Below, one piece after another: positions 1-10,195 of a DNA stretch of 64,000 bases. The notes beneath the pieces were generated by a model. The model saw nothing but the letters and a program-made list of their open reading frames with translations, did no database searches and was not told the DNA's origin. Source of the stretch: Silene conica (Eukaryota > Streptophyta > Magnoliopsida > Caryophyllales > Caryophyllaceae); the NCBI GenBank assembly GCA_029255685.2, contig CM055313.2, positions 76,052,641 through 76,116,640 on the forward strand, in the 5' to 3' direction. The translations under genes and the position numbers were made by a program. Each line of letters opens with the position of its first letter. Within the stretch, counting starts at the first letter, position 1.

Positions 1-47
1 TGGGTTGCTTATTTGTGATGTTGATATATTTGTTTGAACTATCAATT

Positions 48-1744
48 TTTTTTTTTTTTTTTTTGACATGATTCATAAAACAGAGATCACCAATCCTTAA
101 CCCACAGATTTGGCTAAGTCATGAGCAATCCTGTTCAGATTTCTAGGACAAAAACTAAAAGACATACAATGAAAATTAGATAGAATACTATCCAATCTAC
201 TAGCTACTCTCCTAATATTCCTATCCAACTTAGAGACACCCGACAATTGCATAACCAAGTTAAGACAATCAGAAGAAACATCCAGATGCTTAAGTCCAAG
301 AGAGAGAGCAGACGAAAGAGCATCAAGGCAAGCCAGACCTTCCGCATGAAGAGGATTCAGAGCCCAGAAAGAAGAGGTTCCTTTATACCAAACAGCCCCT
401 CTATCATCCAGAATGACCCATCCAGCTGCACTCTTGAACGAAGACGACCACGCTGCATCAAACTTTAAGTGAAAGCTCAAACTGCATCTTGAAGACCCAA
501 TTAACTGTAAAGGATTTCCACTTCGAATATGTTCAATTTCACCAGATGAAGAGAAGTTAGAGCACCCACTTTCACTTTCAGAGAATGTAGAAGCATCTGA
601 ACACGCAGCTTGAAAATCGTTTACATCCCTGTAAATGTTTTCCAAGAAAACCTTTACCTCTCCTTGGAAAGAACGAAACACCATAGAATTCCTAAAACAC
701 CATAACGACCATAGCGTCGCAACAAACAGAAGACCCGTATGAAAAGAAGGATCCGAAGTTTTTAAATAAATTAACCAGTTGACAATCCATTCGGATATTG
801 GAATATAATGGTGCATGGAAGTTCTGATTCCAAGTGGGGAGCCATTCCAAAAGCGTTGAGCCATAGGACAGTCTCGAAAAAGATGTGAGATCGATTCCAC
901 AGACGGAGCAGAAGAGAAAGGAGCACACGATGAACAAAACTGTAAAGATTCCAACCCCCTATTAAGGAACTCCTTACCCACAGGAAGAGTATTAGTGAAA
1001 ATTCTCCATAGAAAAATTTTCCACTTATTAGGCATTCTTAAAGACCACAATTTGGATCTAGAAATAACAACCGAGCTCTCCTCCAACCGCCTCAAATCTC
1101 TTTCAGTAGCTTTCGATCTCCACAACGTATCAAAGGCTCGAAAGTAACCGCTTTTGACAGAATACTCCCCACTGGGTTCATCTCCCCAAACAACTTCATC
1201 AGCATCATCCAACGTAGGAGTCGGAAGAGATAAAATATGAGGCAAAAAAGTTTTACCACAAGCATGAACAACTTTGCTCACATCCCATCCTCCATCCTCC
1301 AATTGAAAAACCGAGACTGGTATGTTGAGCGACGTTAGATGATTCACTCCTGTAGATCCTATCAAAGCCAACAAAGAACGACCATTAACCCACCTATTCT
1401 TCCAAAAACTTAAAAGAGATGGTAAGCCAACATTCCAACTTAAGCCTTGTTGAAGCAAAGAGAAACCCCACATGATACTCCTACCGCCCCAACTTTTAGC
1501 CTTGACAGAAGAAGCATCATATCTAATAGAATCCTTCGACAACCGTAAAAGAGCTCCCAACGTTCTAGCAATTAGGGAATCAGGATTCGAAATTATACGC
1601 CAAGCCACCTTCGCAAGAAGAGTTTGATTGAAGCACCTGATATTTCTAATGCCCAACCCCCCTTTTGATTTGGCCAAAGAAAGAAACAAGCTACTACACC
1701 AAGATAAACCCCTGCCCTCGCCTGACCCTTTCCACCAGAAAATC
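48..1744 (-). mobile_element. 5'-truncated LINE (L1-type) with poly(A) tail and TSD
   Basis: A perfect 16-bp direct repeat, GTTTGAACTATCAATT, lies at 32-47 and 1745-1760 and brackets the element. The minus-strand 3' end is a poly(A) tract, seen as a T run at 48-64. The 5' end is truncated inside the reverse transcriptase C-terminus. Long TSD, A tail and 5' truncation are the hallmarks of target-primed reverse transcription. The insertion sits in sequence next to an old copia element. Confidence 0.93.
97..1744 (-). pseudogene. LINE ORF2 C-terminal part: RT end, zinc-binding domain, RNase H
   Basis: An open frame of about 550 codons continues into flanking DNA up to 1758; the first few codons are host sequence. 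In order it holds the end of the reverse transcriptase thumb (FWWKGSGEGRG, then SKGGLGIRNI), a zinc-binding RT-associated domain (WKIFLWR; CSSCAP; SHLFRDCPMAQRFW) at about residues 245-310, and an RNase H fold at about 430-553. RNase H acidic residues are visible as FDAAW, HAEGLA, SSDCLN and AHDLAK. The polymerase catalytic domain is absent, so the copy cannot act alone. The frame has no stop, which suggests a fairly young insertion. No natural start codon exists because the 5' part was never copied. Confidence 0.9.
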
Positions 1745-2200
1745 GTTTGAACTATCAATTATTTGTACAGTTGAGTGTAGTAATTTCAATTTGGTTATTG
1801 GGTTTATGGTTGTACGGTTATTTATATTGTTGGAGTATTTTTGTATGGAATCATATTACCCATATCAATAATATTGGATTTACTCGTTTGTTGTCTTACA
1901 AGTAAATTTATAAGGTATCACAAGTGAAAATTATGAGTATATACTTATAGCTCTATTAATTTTAAAGACTTATTTGGACTAAGGGATTATTTTGATAAAG
2001 TTTTGTATATCACTAAAGGTAAAGTCACTTGTCAATTACATACTTGTTTTTTTTCAGATTTAATAATTGGCCATATGGGTTTATAATAACGGGTCTAATA
2101 TTTTGGATTGTTTGATCTACACAATAAGTTGCCAAAGTAACCTCGATTGTGTAAGTTGAATAATTTAGATATTATGACTACAGTGTGTGACTGAGTTTCA

Positions 2201-2705
2201 TGCGGATAATGGTCAGCCCAAAGGAAGGCTATTATTTGGCCGAAATTCAGTCATGCTTGTGGTGGTAAATATGTAACAATTATAAGGTTTCCATGTGAAT
2301 ATTAAGTCGGCCCAAAGGAAGGCTTAATGTTTGACAGGAGTTTATTGTTAATATTTGATCACTACACCAAGATGACCACTTACAAGTTAATTTTATGTTC
2401 AAAGACTAAAATTAATGTTGTGCTAGGTATCTTGTGATGATGTGAATGCCAATATTGAATCTGAAAATCAAGTTAAGGGAGTGTCTTTATGTTTATGACG
2501 CTCATAAGAATGCCCATAAAGCTTTTCCGATGAATAAATTCAATTCTTTGGTTTAGTGTGTGTAATTCATGCGAATAATGGTCGGCCCAAAGGAAGGCTA
2601 TTATTTGGCCGAATTGCATGTACACGTTGGGTAATAAATATGTGATGATTATTCGGTATTTTCATGTGTATATTAAGTCGGCCCAAAGGAAGGCTTAATA
2701 TTCGA
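2201..2705 (+). repeat. Two duplicated blocks with four hairpins sharing one loop
   Basis: The loop GTCGGCCCAAAGGAAGG (one copy has CAGCCC) occurs four times, at about 2212, 2306, 2581 and 2678. Two copies are closed by AATAAT/ATTATT-type stems and two by ATTAAG/CTTAAT stems. The blocks at 2201-2350 and 2571-2715 are direct copies about 370 bp apart. They lie in the probable leader of the old copia element. Confidence 0.75.
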
Positions 2706-4834
2706 CATGAGTTTATTGTCAATATTTGATTTGATTACAATTCTTCAAAGAGTAGTGTTTGTGTCTAGATAATATTTATGTTTAATAACTAAATATTAAT
2801 TTTGGCAACGACACTTTAATTATTTGAATTTATTCAAAATAAAAGAATATTGTTTTGTTCATTCAGTTTGACATTTATGATTACTATATCTGTCATATTC
2901 AGTTACATTCTTGATTCAGATGAAACCATTTATTAATTGAATGATAAAGAATGTAAACATTTATTCCGGGTTGCGATAATCATAACATTGTTTTGAGAAT
3001 GTGTAATTGCTACTCTTAAGGATTAAAGTCTCGTGTGGATTCACGTGATTTGAGTAGTAGTACATTCAAAATGCATGTTTAATAATTATCTAACAAGAAA
3101 TTAAGGATATATTCAAGGGCATTGTTCACTTAATTCAGCTAATTCAGAAGCTGCAAAAGTCAAACTCAAAACAAAGATAAGGTCATTTTTTTTGTGTTGG
3201 TTTGTTAAGAGTTTTGACACATAAGGTAAATCTAGCAATTTTTTTGGTTAACTCTTGGCGTGTCGGTTAAGTTAGGCTTCTCATTGGATTTGTCTAAAGT
3301 TATTTTTTTTATATCCAATCATGTTTGATGGGTGGATTTGGTTTTTCGCCTACATAAGTATATTAATGCAAGTATAAATAAGATGTAACAGCCAAGTGAT
3401 GATGAAAGATTCATCTATTTTGGGTAAGTCATCATCTGAGTTTGAGACAGTCAACTATTTTAGTTATCATTAATGACTTGTCCTTTTATTTGAATTTGGA
3501 AAACACTTTGGTAGCACCCTTAGGTGCAACGGTTATTTTTCATATGAACAAATTTAGTTACTTGTCCATTGAGGAATAATCAATTGTTTGTCTTTTCCTA
3601 ATTCAAATAATGGTGAATTCATCATTTTTTATAACTATTTATAGTTTAGATTGTAATCTCTTTCAAGTAAGCTTGCATTAAAGTTCGGTGGATATAAAGT
3701 ACAATTAAGAAATGACAGTTTCTTTTCGGTATGACACATTAAAAGGAAAATTAAAGTTTTGTGTCAAAATGAATTGTTGTCCCCTCACTTCAGATATTCA
3801 TTTTTTTAAGGGGGTAAAGACAAATATAAGAGAGATTAGATATCAAAGTTATTTTTCGATGTCTTATTACTAACATATGTGAGTAGGTGAATCATTGTAT
3901 ACTCTAAGTATTAACGGTTTTTATCATTATGTTAATTTGTAGATGAAACTTTGGTATGGATATCTAAATCTCATTTGTGAGAAGTTTTAAGTTATTGACA
4001 TCTATTTGTGATATTTGACTAAGTTGTTTTACTCAATAAAGAATTAAATATGTCATTTATCATAAATATGGATATTTACAACGTCAAGGTTATTTTTCGA
4101 AAATTGCTAGAGGTGTTCGATCTTGTGTTTGATGTTATACCATATGATGTTTTTTTTAGTATGGATGGTGTAGCATAATCTTAAGGCTGGATAAGGGATA
4201 TGATTAATTGCTATACTTGCTCTTTTCTAGATGTCTCTAGTAATAAGTTCTTAAAGTTTGCAGTTGTCTTTTGATAAAGTTCTAACAATGACATTGACTA
4301 TTTAATCATAGTGTAACTCATTTACACATTTGGCATGTCCAACCAATTAAGGATGAGACTTAAAAGTCATAAGGTTAATAGTTGGACTTAAGGACAGTCA
4401 ATGAATAGTTTGTTGGATAATACTTAAAGTTTAAAGGGTAATACGTTAATGATCCCAAATCAAGTTGTTTAAGACGGAAATTAAGGGGTTCATTGAGATT
4501 ATTGAGTTTGAGTGGGAGAAAAGGTAATTGACAGTGTTTTAAGTCTCACTATACAGGATCATAAGATCAATTCAGTAGAAACAAACTCAACTATCTCAAT
4601 AACCAATTCATTAGACGATCTACTTAATAAAGTAAATGCAACTAAATTAATTACATTGTTTTCCTATATGGATAAAATGGATAATATTGTAATGATGGAC
4701 TAACAAGTTGCAATAAGAGTTAGATGATGGAATGTTAGAAGGTGATCTAGTCACCATTTAACAAACCGTTGAAGGTTCTAATTCATATAGGTGGATCGAT
4801 GCCGTAAAGAAAGTAAGTCATTTGATTGACGATG

Positions 4835-5870
4835 ATATTTTGATATTGTTCAATTACTTAAAGTTATGAAATATATTGGTTTCAAATATTTATTTGTTAC
4901 CAAGAAAGTTCAAAAGGTAATGTGACAATAAATTTTATTTTGACGATCTTGACTATAAGGACATTTTGGCATATTCATTTTTGGTTATATTGGATGAATG
5001 TTCATATTTGTTTCTCAATTATAACATTGATGAAACTATTTAGTGCAAAAGGCTATAACTTCGATTCAATAGATTCAAAGTAAATGTTTTGCAAATTGAG
5101 GTAATTCATCCAATAAAGTTTTAAGTATGGTTTTCCGTCATAAAGACTACAAATCTGCATTGTTATCATCTTATTTGAATTAGATGAATGTTGCAGATGA
5201 TTGTAGATACTCGGGATTCAGTGGGAGTATGAAAATATTCCGGTTTTATATCCTTTTAGTAAAGGAGACAAATTAGTCTCAAATGCCCTAAAGGAAATAT
5301 TTATTCGGAAAATACAATAATGCTTAATTCATATGTTTCAGAAAATATTTTGTGTTTAAGCATTATGATATATATTTAGTTTGTATGCGTTCAGATATTG
5401 CGTACATTTTAAAGTTTATTTGACAGATATTAAGTTGCTACAGATTAGGATCTTGGATCCACTAAGGGCAGCCAAACATATTGTTTGTCATTTACATTTA
5501 GAACAAAACATTACCTATAGGAGATTGATTCAGGTTGAGATCATTCGGTATTTCGACTCCTAGATGGTTATGTTCATTTGTCTTAAGGTTGCAAATTCGG
5601 TTTGGTATTAAAAGACCACTTAAGTTATTTTATGACAAATGCGACAATTATTATAGTTTCAAAATAACAATACAAGATATGTATTGTTTAAGAAACAATT
5701 CAGAGTGAAAATGTGTCAATTATACATGTTGATACAAACTCCATTTTGCGGATCCGCTTATTAAGGAATTACCACCTATAGTTTTTATTGAGCTCATTGC
5801 TCAAATAGGTGTTTCGGTTTTAAGGAAATTCAGTTTAAGTGGGAGTTTGTTATGTTAGACACATTAAAGT
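4835..5870 (+). pseudogene. Remnant of copia reverse transcriptase / RNase H
   Basis: Translation in shifting frames recovers copia landmarks. KYIGFKYLFVTKK near 4.87 kb corresponds to the usual RT entry motif. MRSDIAYIL near 5.39 kb matches the RPDIAYAV-like motif. RAAKHIVCHL then EIIRYFDS lie at 5.47-5.56 kb, and FADPLIKELP at about 5.75 kb corresponds to the ADPLTK motif at the end of copia RNase H. Stops and frameshifts separate all of these, so this is a long-dead copy. The purine tract AAGTGGGAG at 5829-5837 follows the last motif. Confidence 0.7.
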
Positions 5871-6235
5871 TTACGGTTATTAAGTTCTGCAAAAATAAAG
5901 TTTTCGGTTTACGGTTTCACTCTGTTTTATTTGGTTGATCTCACTAAGGTGGACCAGTTGGAAATATGCATATTTGGATCACTTTCGGATGCTATTTTCA
6001 TGCTACACTCCCATGCTCGATTCATGTCGTTGGTTGTATTGTCATATGTGACCATTGAGGGTCTTGTTACGACACAATGTAGCAAAGATCGCTTTGATCC
6101 TATGTTGATATGATTGATGGACCGAATTGCTTAAGACGGTTAGATTGTGATAGCATTTTTGAGCTCATAAGGTTATTGTAAGTACAATTATCAGGTGTTA
6201 CACATATATTGATGTATTTGGCCCAAGTGGGAGAT

Positions 6236-6898
6236 TGTGAGAATTATGGGACTAATACGATAATATATGTGGACAAATTATTTATTAGATAGTAATTGTA
6301 TTTATACGCTATCAATTAAGTTAAGCCCCATATATAAAGTGATCCACTACGGTATATTAAATACGGGCTTATGTACGTCTTAAAAGGTATGGGCCTGACT
6401 ATTATCTAAGTGTAGATACCCATTAGGTTTCTAATGCATGATGGGCGCATTAGACTAAGGAGACTATATATAGTCACCTAGGGTTATGGTCCCTAGTAGC
6501 ACACAATAACCTAATCTCCCCGCATCCCATCAGTAGAGAGATCCCGTCGGTATGTGTGTCTACTAGAAGACCTAATCCAAATATCGTCCCTTCAGACGGT
6601 TCATCCCACGGTTCATCCCAACCTTTTGTCATGTAACCAGGTACGCTTCCGCATCTAGTATTACCGAATAATTTAGTGTGAAGTTATTGGCCTTTAGACT
6701 GATGATTAAATCTAACATTTTAGTTATTTCTTAGTTGTTTATTACTCGTCATTCTCAATATAATAAGAGATAAATAGTTTTTTCAAGAGATTTATTGCCC
6801 AAGTTATTATTGTTTTGGAAAATAAAGTGACCGAAATTTTTGGGCTTAAATCTCATCACCCGTATTTCTAAAGTGAAATATTAACATCGCCTGTCACA
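6236..6898 (+). repeat. Probable 3' LTR of the decayed copia element
   Basis: It directly follows a polypurine tract (AAGTGGGAGAT) and starts TGTGA. A candidate end TCACA at 6894-6898 is the inverse of the start. It includes a TATA-like ACTATATATAGT near 6463. The right boundary is uncertain: an end near 6716 (TCTAACA) is also possible. No second LTR copy is in the window for comparison. Confidence 0.5.
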
Positions 6899-6999
6899 CT
6901 TGTTAATATGCACTTCACCCTTTCCTTCTTATTGAGTTTGCTTACTCAAATAAGCTCAAAGGACATTCTTATGTGGGGCGTGCTAAAGTATAAATAACA

Positions 7000-7095
7000 G
7001 CAGAACATATTTATAATAGCAGATAACATCATTAGCAGAATACAGTTGACAGGTTTTAGCAGCATGTGTTTCTGCTATTATAAATATGTTTCCGC
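7000..7095. repeat. Inverted repeat (24-bp arms), MITE-like hairpin
   Basis: Arms at 7000-7023 and 7071-7095 are near-perfect inverses, starting GCAGAACATATTTATAAT and ending ATTATAAATATGTTTCCGC. The loop is about 47 bp. It may be a very short foldback element. No TSD was identified. Confidence 0.55.
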
Positions 7096-7387
7096 CGTTT
7101 GCCAAACAGGACCTAATCTATAATTTGACCATCGAATTATATTAGCAGAATTAAGAAACGTGTTTGATAATTAACAGATAATAAGATAAATCTACCATGT
7201 TCATGTATAAAATGAATATGCTATTACAATATGTTGCTATTAGCAGCATATTCAAAAACAATAGATTTTGTGAATATGTCATTAATCAAAGATGGCCTTA
7301 AATTTAGTAGATTGATTGGTTAATATACTATTTATACCGTAATCTACTAATTTCACCTTCTATGTTGTTTTACCAATTTTACCTAGG

Positions 7388-7752
7388 TCATGTTTGGTAA
7401 ACAGTGGACTAATTTTAGCATAAGTAGATTGCAGCAATATATAAGTGACATATTTTAACAGAAAGTTTGACTAACATATTATAATTAGCACAATTAATTT
7501 GTGTTTTGTAACTGACAGATTACGATTAGTAGATTTTTAGTTTTGTTTGTAAAATGTAATAGAACTTCCTAGCAAAGAAAATGTTAACCAATATGCTGGG
7601 GGTAAACTGGTAAATCATGCTAAAAAGTAAAACTAGCATATTAACTGGTCAATCATGCTAAAAAGTAAAACCTTAAGTATGTTAAAATGTGACCAATATG
7701 TTGTTTACTAAACATTCTCCTACAGTCCTACTATATTGTTTATCAAACACGC
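7388..7752. mobile_element. Possible MITE with TGTTTGGTAAACA ends
   Basis: The left end CATGTTTGGTAAACA and the right end, inverse GCGTGTTTGATAAACA, form imperfect terminal inverted repeats about 365 bp apart. Such ends are common in plant MITEs. No convincing TSD was found, so the class is unresolved. Confidence 0.35.
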
Positions 7753-8269
7753 TTTAATCTTTTATCCAAACCATCAATTAACGTCTTTACATCTATGTTG
7801 CCTTTTTTTCTCTATTTAACACGCTTATCAAAATTTACTTAAATACTAATCCCTTAATTTTGGTCAATTTTTGTCCATTGGTTTTGATATAAAGATCAAA
7901 AAAGGAAGAGAGAGTCTATTATTGAATGACGAGTCGACCAAATTAAATAAGAAAAATTAAATTGCTCATTATTTTTTTTTAAAATAACAATTAACTAAAA
8001 CACTTTAAATTAAAATAGAACAATAAATGACCAAGATCCCTAAAAAATCAAAAATATCATTTTGGTGAACACTTTGGTAGAATGATAAGGTACAATACGA
8101 GTATAAGATAAGGTAGAATGATGGTGATTGGTGAGTGGTCTATGACCCACTTGAGATGTCTAATGCATTAACACAAAATCAGATAATTCTAAACAATCAT
8201 ATTGCTTCTTACCTCATACCTCAGTAACAAAAAATACGGAGTAACTTTTAATCTTTGACAATTACGTAG

Positions 8270-8465
8270 CACAAATTTTCATTTGTGACGGTAGTATCCG
8301 TCACAAGCTTGTGATGGATACCGTTTTCTCTCACAAAATACCAATGAGAGGTGAGTGGGAAAGCACATGAAGGTGTCCCACCTTGTCCCGCCTTGTCCCC
8401 TCCTCCTTTTTGTGAGAGGTCACAAGCTTGTGACGGGACTAGCCCGTCACAAGCAAGACATGCTG
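8270..8465. mobile_element. MULE-type MITE with perfect 9-bp TSD
   Basis: It is 196 bp and flanked by the direct repeat ATTACGTAG at 8261-8269 and 8466-8474. The ends are CACAAATTTTCATTTGTGACGG and, on the other strand, CAGCATGTCTTGCTTGTGACGG. The interior has TCCGTCACAAGCTTGTGA. A 9-bp TSD fits Mutator-like elements. Relatives lie at 49,321-49,515 and 63,542-63,690. Confidence 0.85.
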
Positions 8466-8575
8466 ATTACGTAGAATCACTACTACTTAATTATATATTA
8501 ATCTGAGTCAAATTAATTACACTAATCAAATCATCTAATTAAGCAGCGGCCGTAAGTGTTTCGTGTAGGGTTGGC

Positions 8576-9093
8576 AATGGGTAGGGTCTGGGTAGGGTCC
8601 AGCAAGGCCCAGACCCGACTCTGAGTCACATACCTTGAACCCATACCCGACCCAAACCCTAAATGGTCTAAAGTTAATGGACCCATATCCGACCCAGAGG
8701 GTTCGGGTTCAGATAGGGTCTACCCTAGGGTCTGCTTTTTTCTTTGACTAAACAATTTTTTCTCTAAATTTTATCATTTACCTAGTACCAAAATTTATCA
8801 TTTTCATAAAATTCCTCATTATTTTTACTGGTTATTTTGATATGCGTATAAATATTAGTGATAATTAATAACGTTCGTATATGTGTTTTTTTCCTTTTAT
8901 TTTTAATAAATGTAAGATTCTAAGGGTCGGGTAGGGTCCCAACACCAAGACCCGGACCCAGACTCGAAATTTTTATTTAAGACCCATACCCGATCCACAC
9001 CCGAGTGGGTCTCAAACATTCAGACCCATATCCGACCCATTAGGGTCAGACCCTAAAAATTTGAGTCAGGAATCCAACCCACTACCATCCCTA
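8576..9093. mobile_element. hAT-type MITE, TAGGGTTGGCAATGGG ends
   Basis: It is 518 bp and begins TAGGGTTGGCAATGGG; the inverse of its right end is TAGGGATGGTAGTGGG. Flanks GTTTCGTG (8568-8575) and ATTTCGTG (9094-9101) are an 8-bp TSD with one mismatch. The interior is full of GACCC/GGGTC motifs. A truncated relative starts at 34,142. Confidence 0.8.
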
Positions 9094-9371
9094 ATTTCGT
9101 GGTGCTGAAACCTCGCTTAATTAACAAATACGAGTATTTAATTAGTTAATTATAAGTTGGAATCGTATAATGGTCCACAATTTATGAGTTGATGATGATG
9201 CTAATTGACTAATTGGTAAATGCATTATTGTAAGTATTAATTCTAGAGTAAGTACAAAACAATGACGGCGATCAAAGTGAGCGTACTACTAATAGGAGTT
9301 AAAAGGACTACGACTAAACATGGAATCATTTTTATAAATTTATACATAAATTTTATAAGACGGACACTATC

Positions 9372-9549
9372 AAATAGATTATATGTCTTGGATTAATCCA
9401 TACGTTTGTAAGCTCAATGCGCCTTGGGCCGTAGTGTGTAGTAGTGAACAAGTAGTGAACCCTAGTATGTCTTTGTGTATGCTACTACTATATTAAATCA
9501 GGGAATAAGAGGAAGCAAACCAAGGGGTTCAGAAATAATTGTGTTAACA
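9372..9549 (+). repeat. 5' LTR of copia element (178 bp)
   Basis: It is nearly identical to 16711-16888 and ends TTGTGTTAACA. Differences by eye are the first base and three C/T changes. It starts AAATAG rather than the usual TG, so the terminal bases may have mutated. Confidence 0.95.
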
Positions 9550-9561
9550 TGGTATCAGTTA
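9550..9561 (+). promoter_or_regulatory. Primer binding site of the copia element
   Basis: TGGTATCAG lies directly after the LTR, complementary to the 3' end of initiator tRNA-Met as in most plant copia elements. Complementarity breaks after nine bases. Confidence 0.8.
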
Positions 9562-9679
9562 CTTAACACAATTCATCTCTCAGAACACGAAAAGAAAAAA
9601 AAAAAAAAAAAACTTTATTATCCTCACCATCGCTATAACGATCGGTGCTCAACCCCCTCTGAAAATTGAACCAAGAGTA

Positions 9680-10037
9680 CGTATTGCTGTAAGTTCTCGG
9701 CCTCGGGAAGACAACAATTATCCGTGGTCAGACTCTGTTTTGGCCGAGTCCAGTAATGCTGTAAGTTCTAAGATTAGTAGCTCTGTTTCGCCCTCCACAC
9801 CTTCCGCATCCGCATCTATGGTAAACGTCTATGGCACACCCAATCTCGATCATTCCGGTAAGTGGTTGATTGATACGGGTTGTTCTCATCATGTGACCGG
9901 TACTTTTGCTCTTCTATCTGATATTCAAACTATTCCAAGTCGAGTTGTGGGCCTTCCGGATGGCACTAAAATTACAGCTTCCCTTGTGGGCCGAGTCCCT
10001 GTCACTTCCACTATTATTTTAAATTCGGTTCTTTATT
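9680..10037 (+). pseudogene. Copia protease fragment, gag missing
   Basis: The open reading stretch encodes the aspartic protease of the outer copia element. The active site is WLIDTGCSHHVTG (D-T-G triad) and the fragment ends at LNSVLY, the usual start of the segment leading into integrase. Only about 130 bp separates the primer site from this frame, so no gag domain is present. The reading frame is broken at 10,038, where foreign sequence begins and gives an immediate stop. Downstream the outer polyprotein resumes near 13,684 with SQLSDTLNC. About a dozen codons appear lost at the junction, judged from the family pattern. Confidence 0.8.
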
Positions 10038-10106
10038 GTTGAGTTTATCGATCCGGTACTTAATTCACCCCCTCCCCCTCTTAAGTACCGGATCGATAAA
10101 CTCAAC
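10038..10106. repeat. Perfect 26-bp inverted repeat with C-rich loop
   Basis: Arms at 10,038-10,063 and 10,081-10,106 are exact inverses. The 17-nt loop is TTCACCCCCTCCCCCTC. It sits just before the primer binding site, the expected position of an LTR 3' end. Confidence 0.95.
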
Positions 10107-10109
10107 AAT

Positions 10110-10121
10110 TGGTATCAGAGC
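10110..10121 (+). promoter_or_regulatory. Primer binding site of the inner copia segment
   Basis: TGGTATCAGAGC, the canonical plant copia initiator-tRNA-Met primer site, lies a few bases after the presumed LTR end CAACA. Confidence 0.85.
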
Positions 10122-10195
10122 CTCGTGCTCTTGATTGCTTTACCGCAAAGAGTTTGATCCTTTCTGAGTTTATTTATCCTATTTTTTGTTTTTCA

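Larger units (their letters stand above)
1761..6898 (+). mobile_element. Decayed Ty1/copia retrotransposon, 3' LTR at right end
   Basis: The region has no long ORF, but recognisable copia pieces lie in order on the plus strand: an RT start near 4.84 kb, an RNase H end at 5.37-5.87 kb, a purine-rich AAGTGGGAGA tract, then an LTR-like stretch starting TGTGA. The stretch 1761-4830 has only short shadow ORFs and probably represents the untranslated leader and a decayed gag. No 5' LTR is visible in the window; it may lie upstream, because the LINE at 48-1744 interrupts this sequence. Boundaries are approximate. Confidence 0.6.

Noticed and set aside
9475-9669. 64-codon ORF in the 5' LTR and leader of the copia element
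   Set aside because: Covers LTR, primer site and an A run; not a known copia product.
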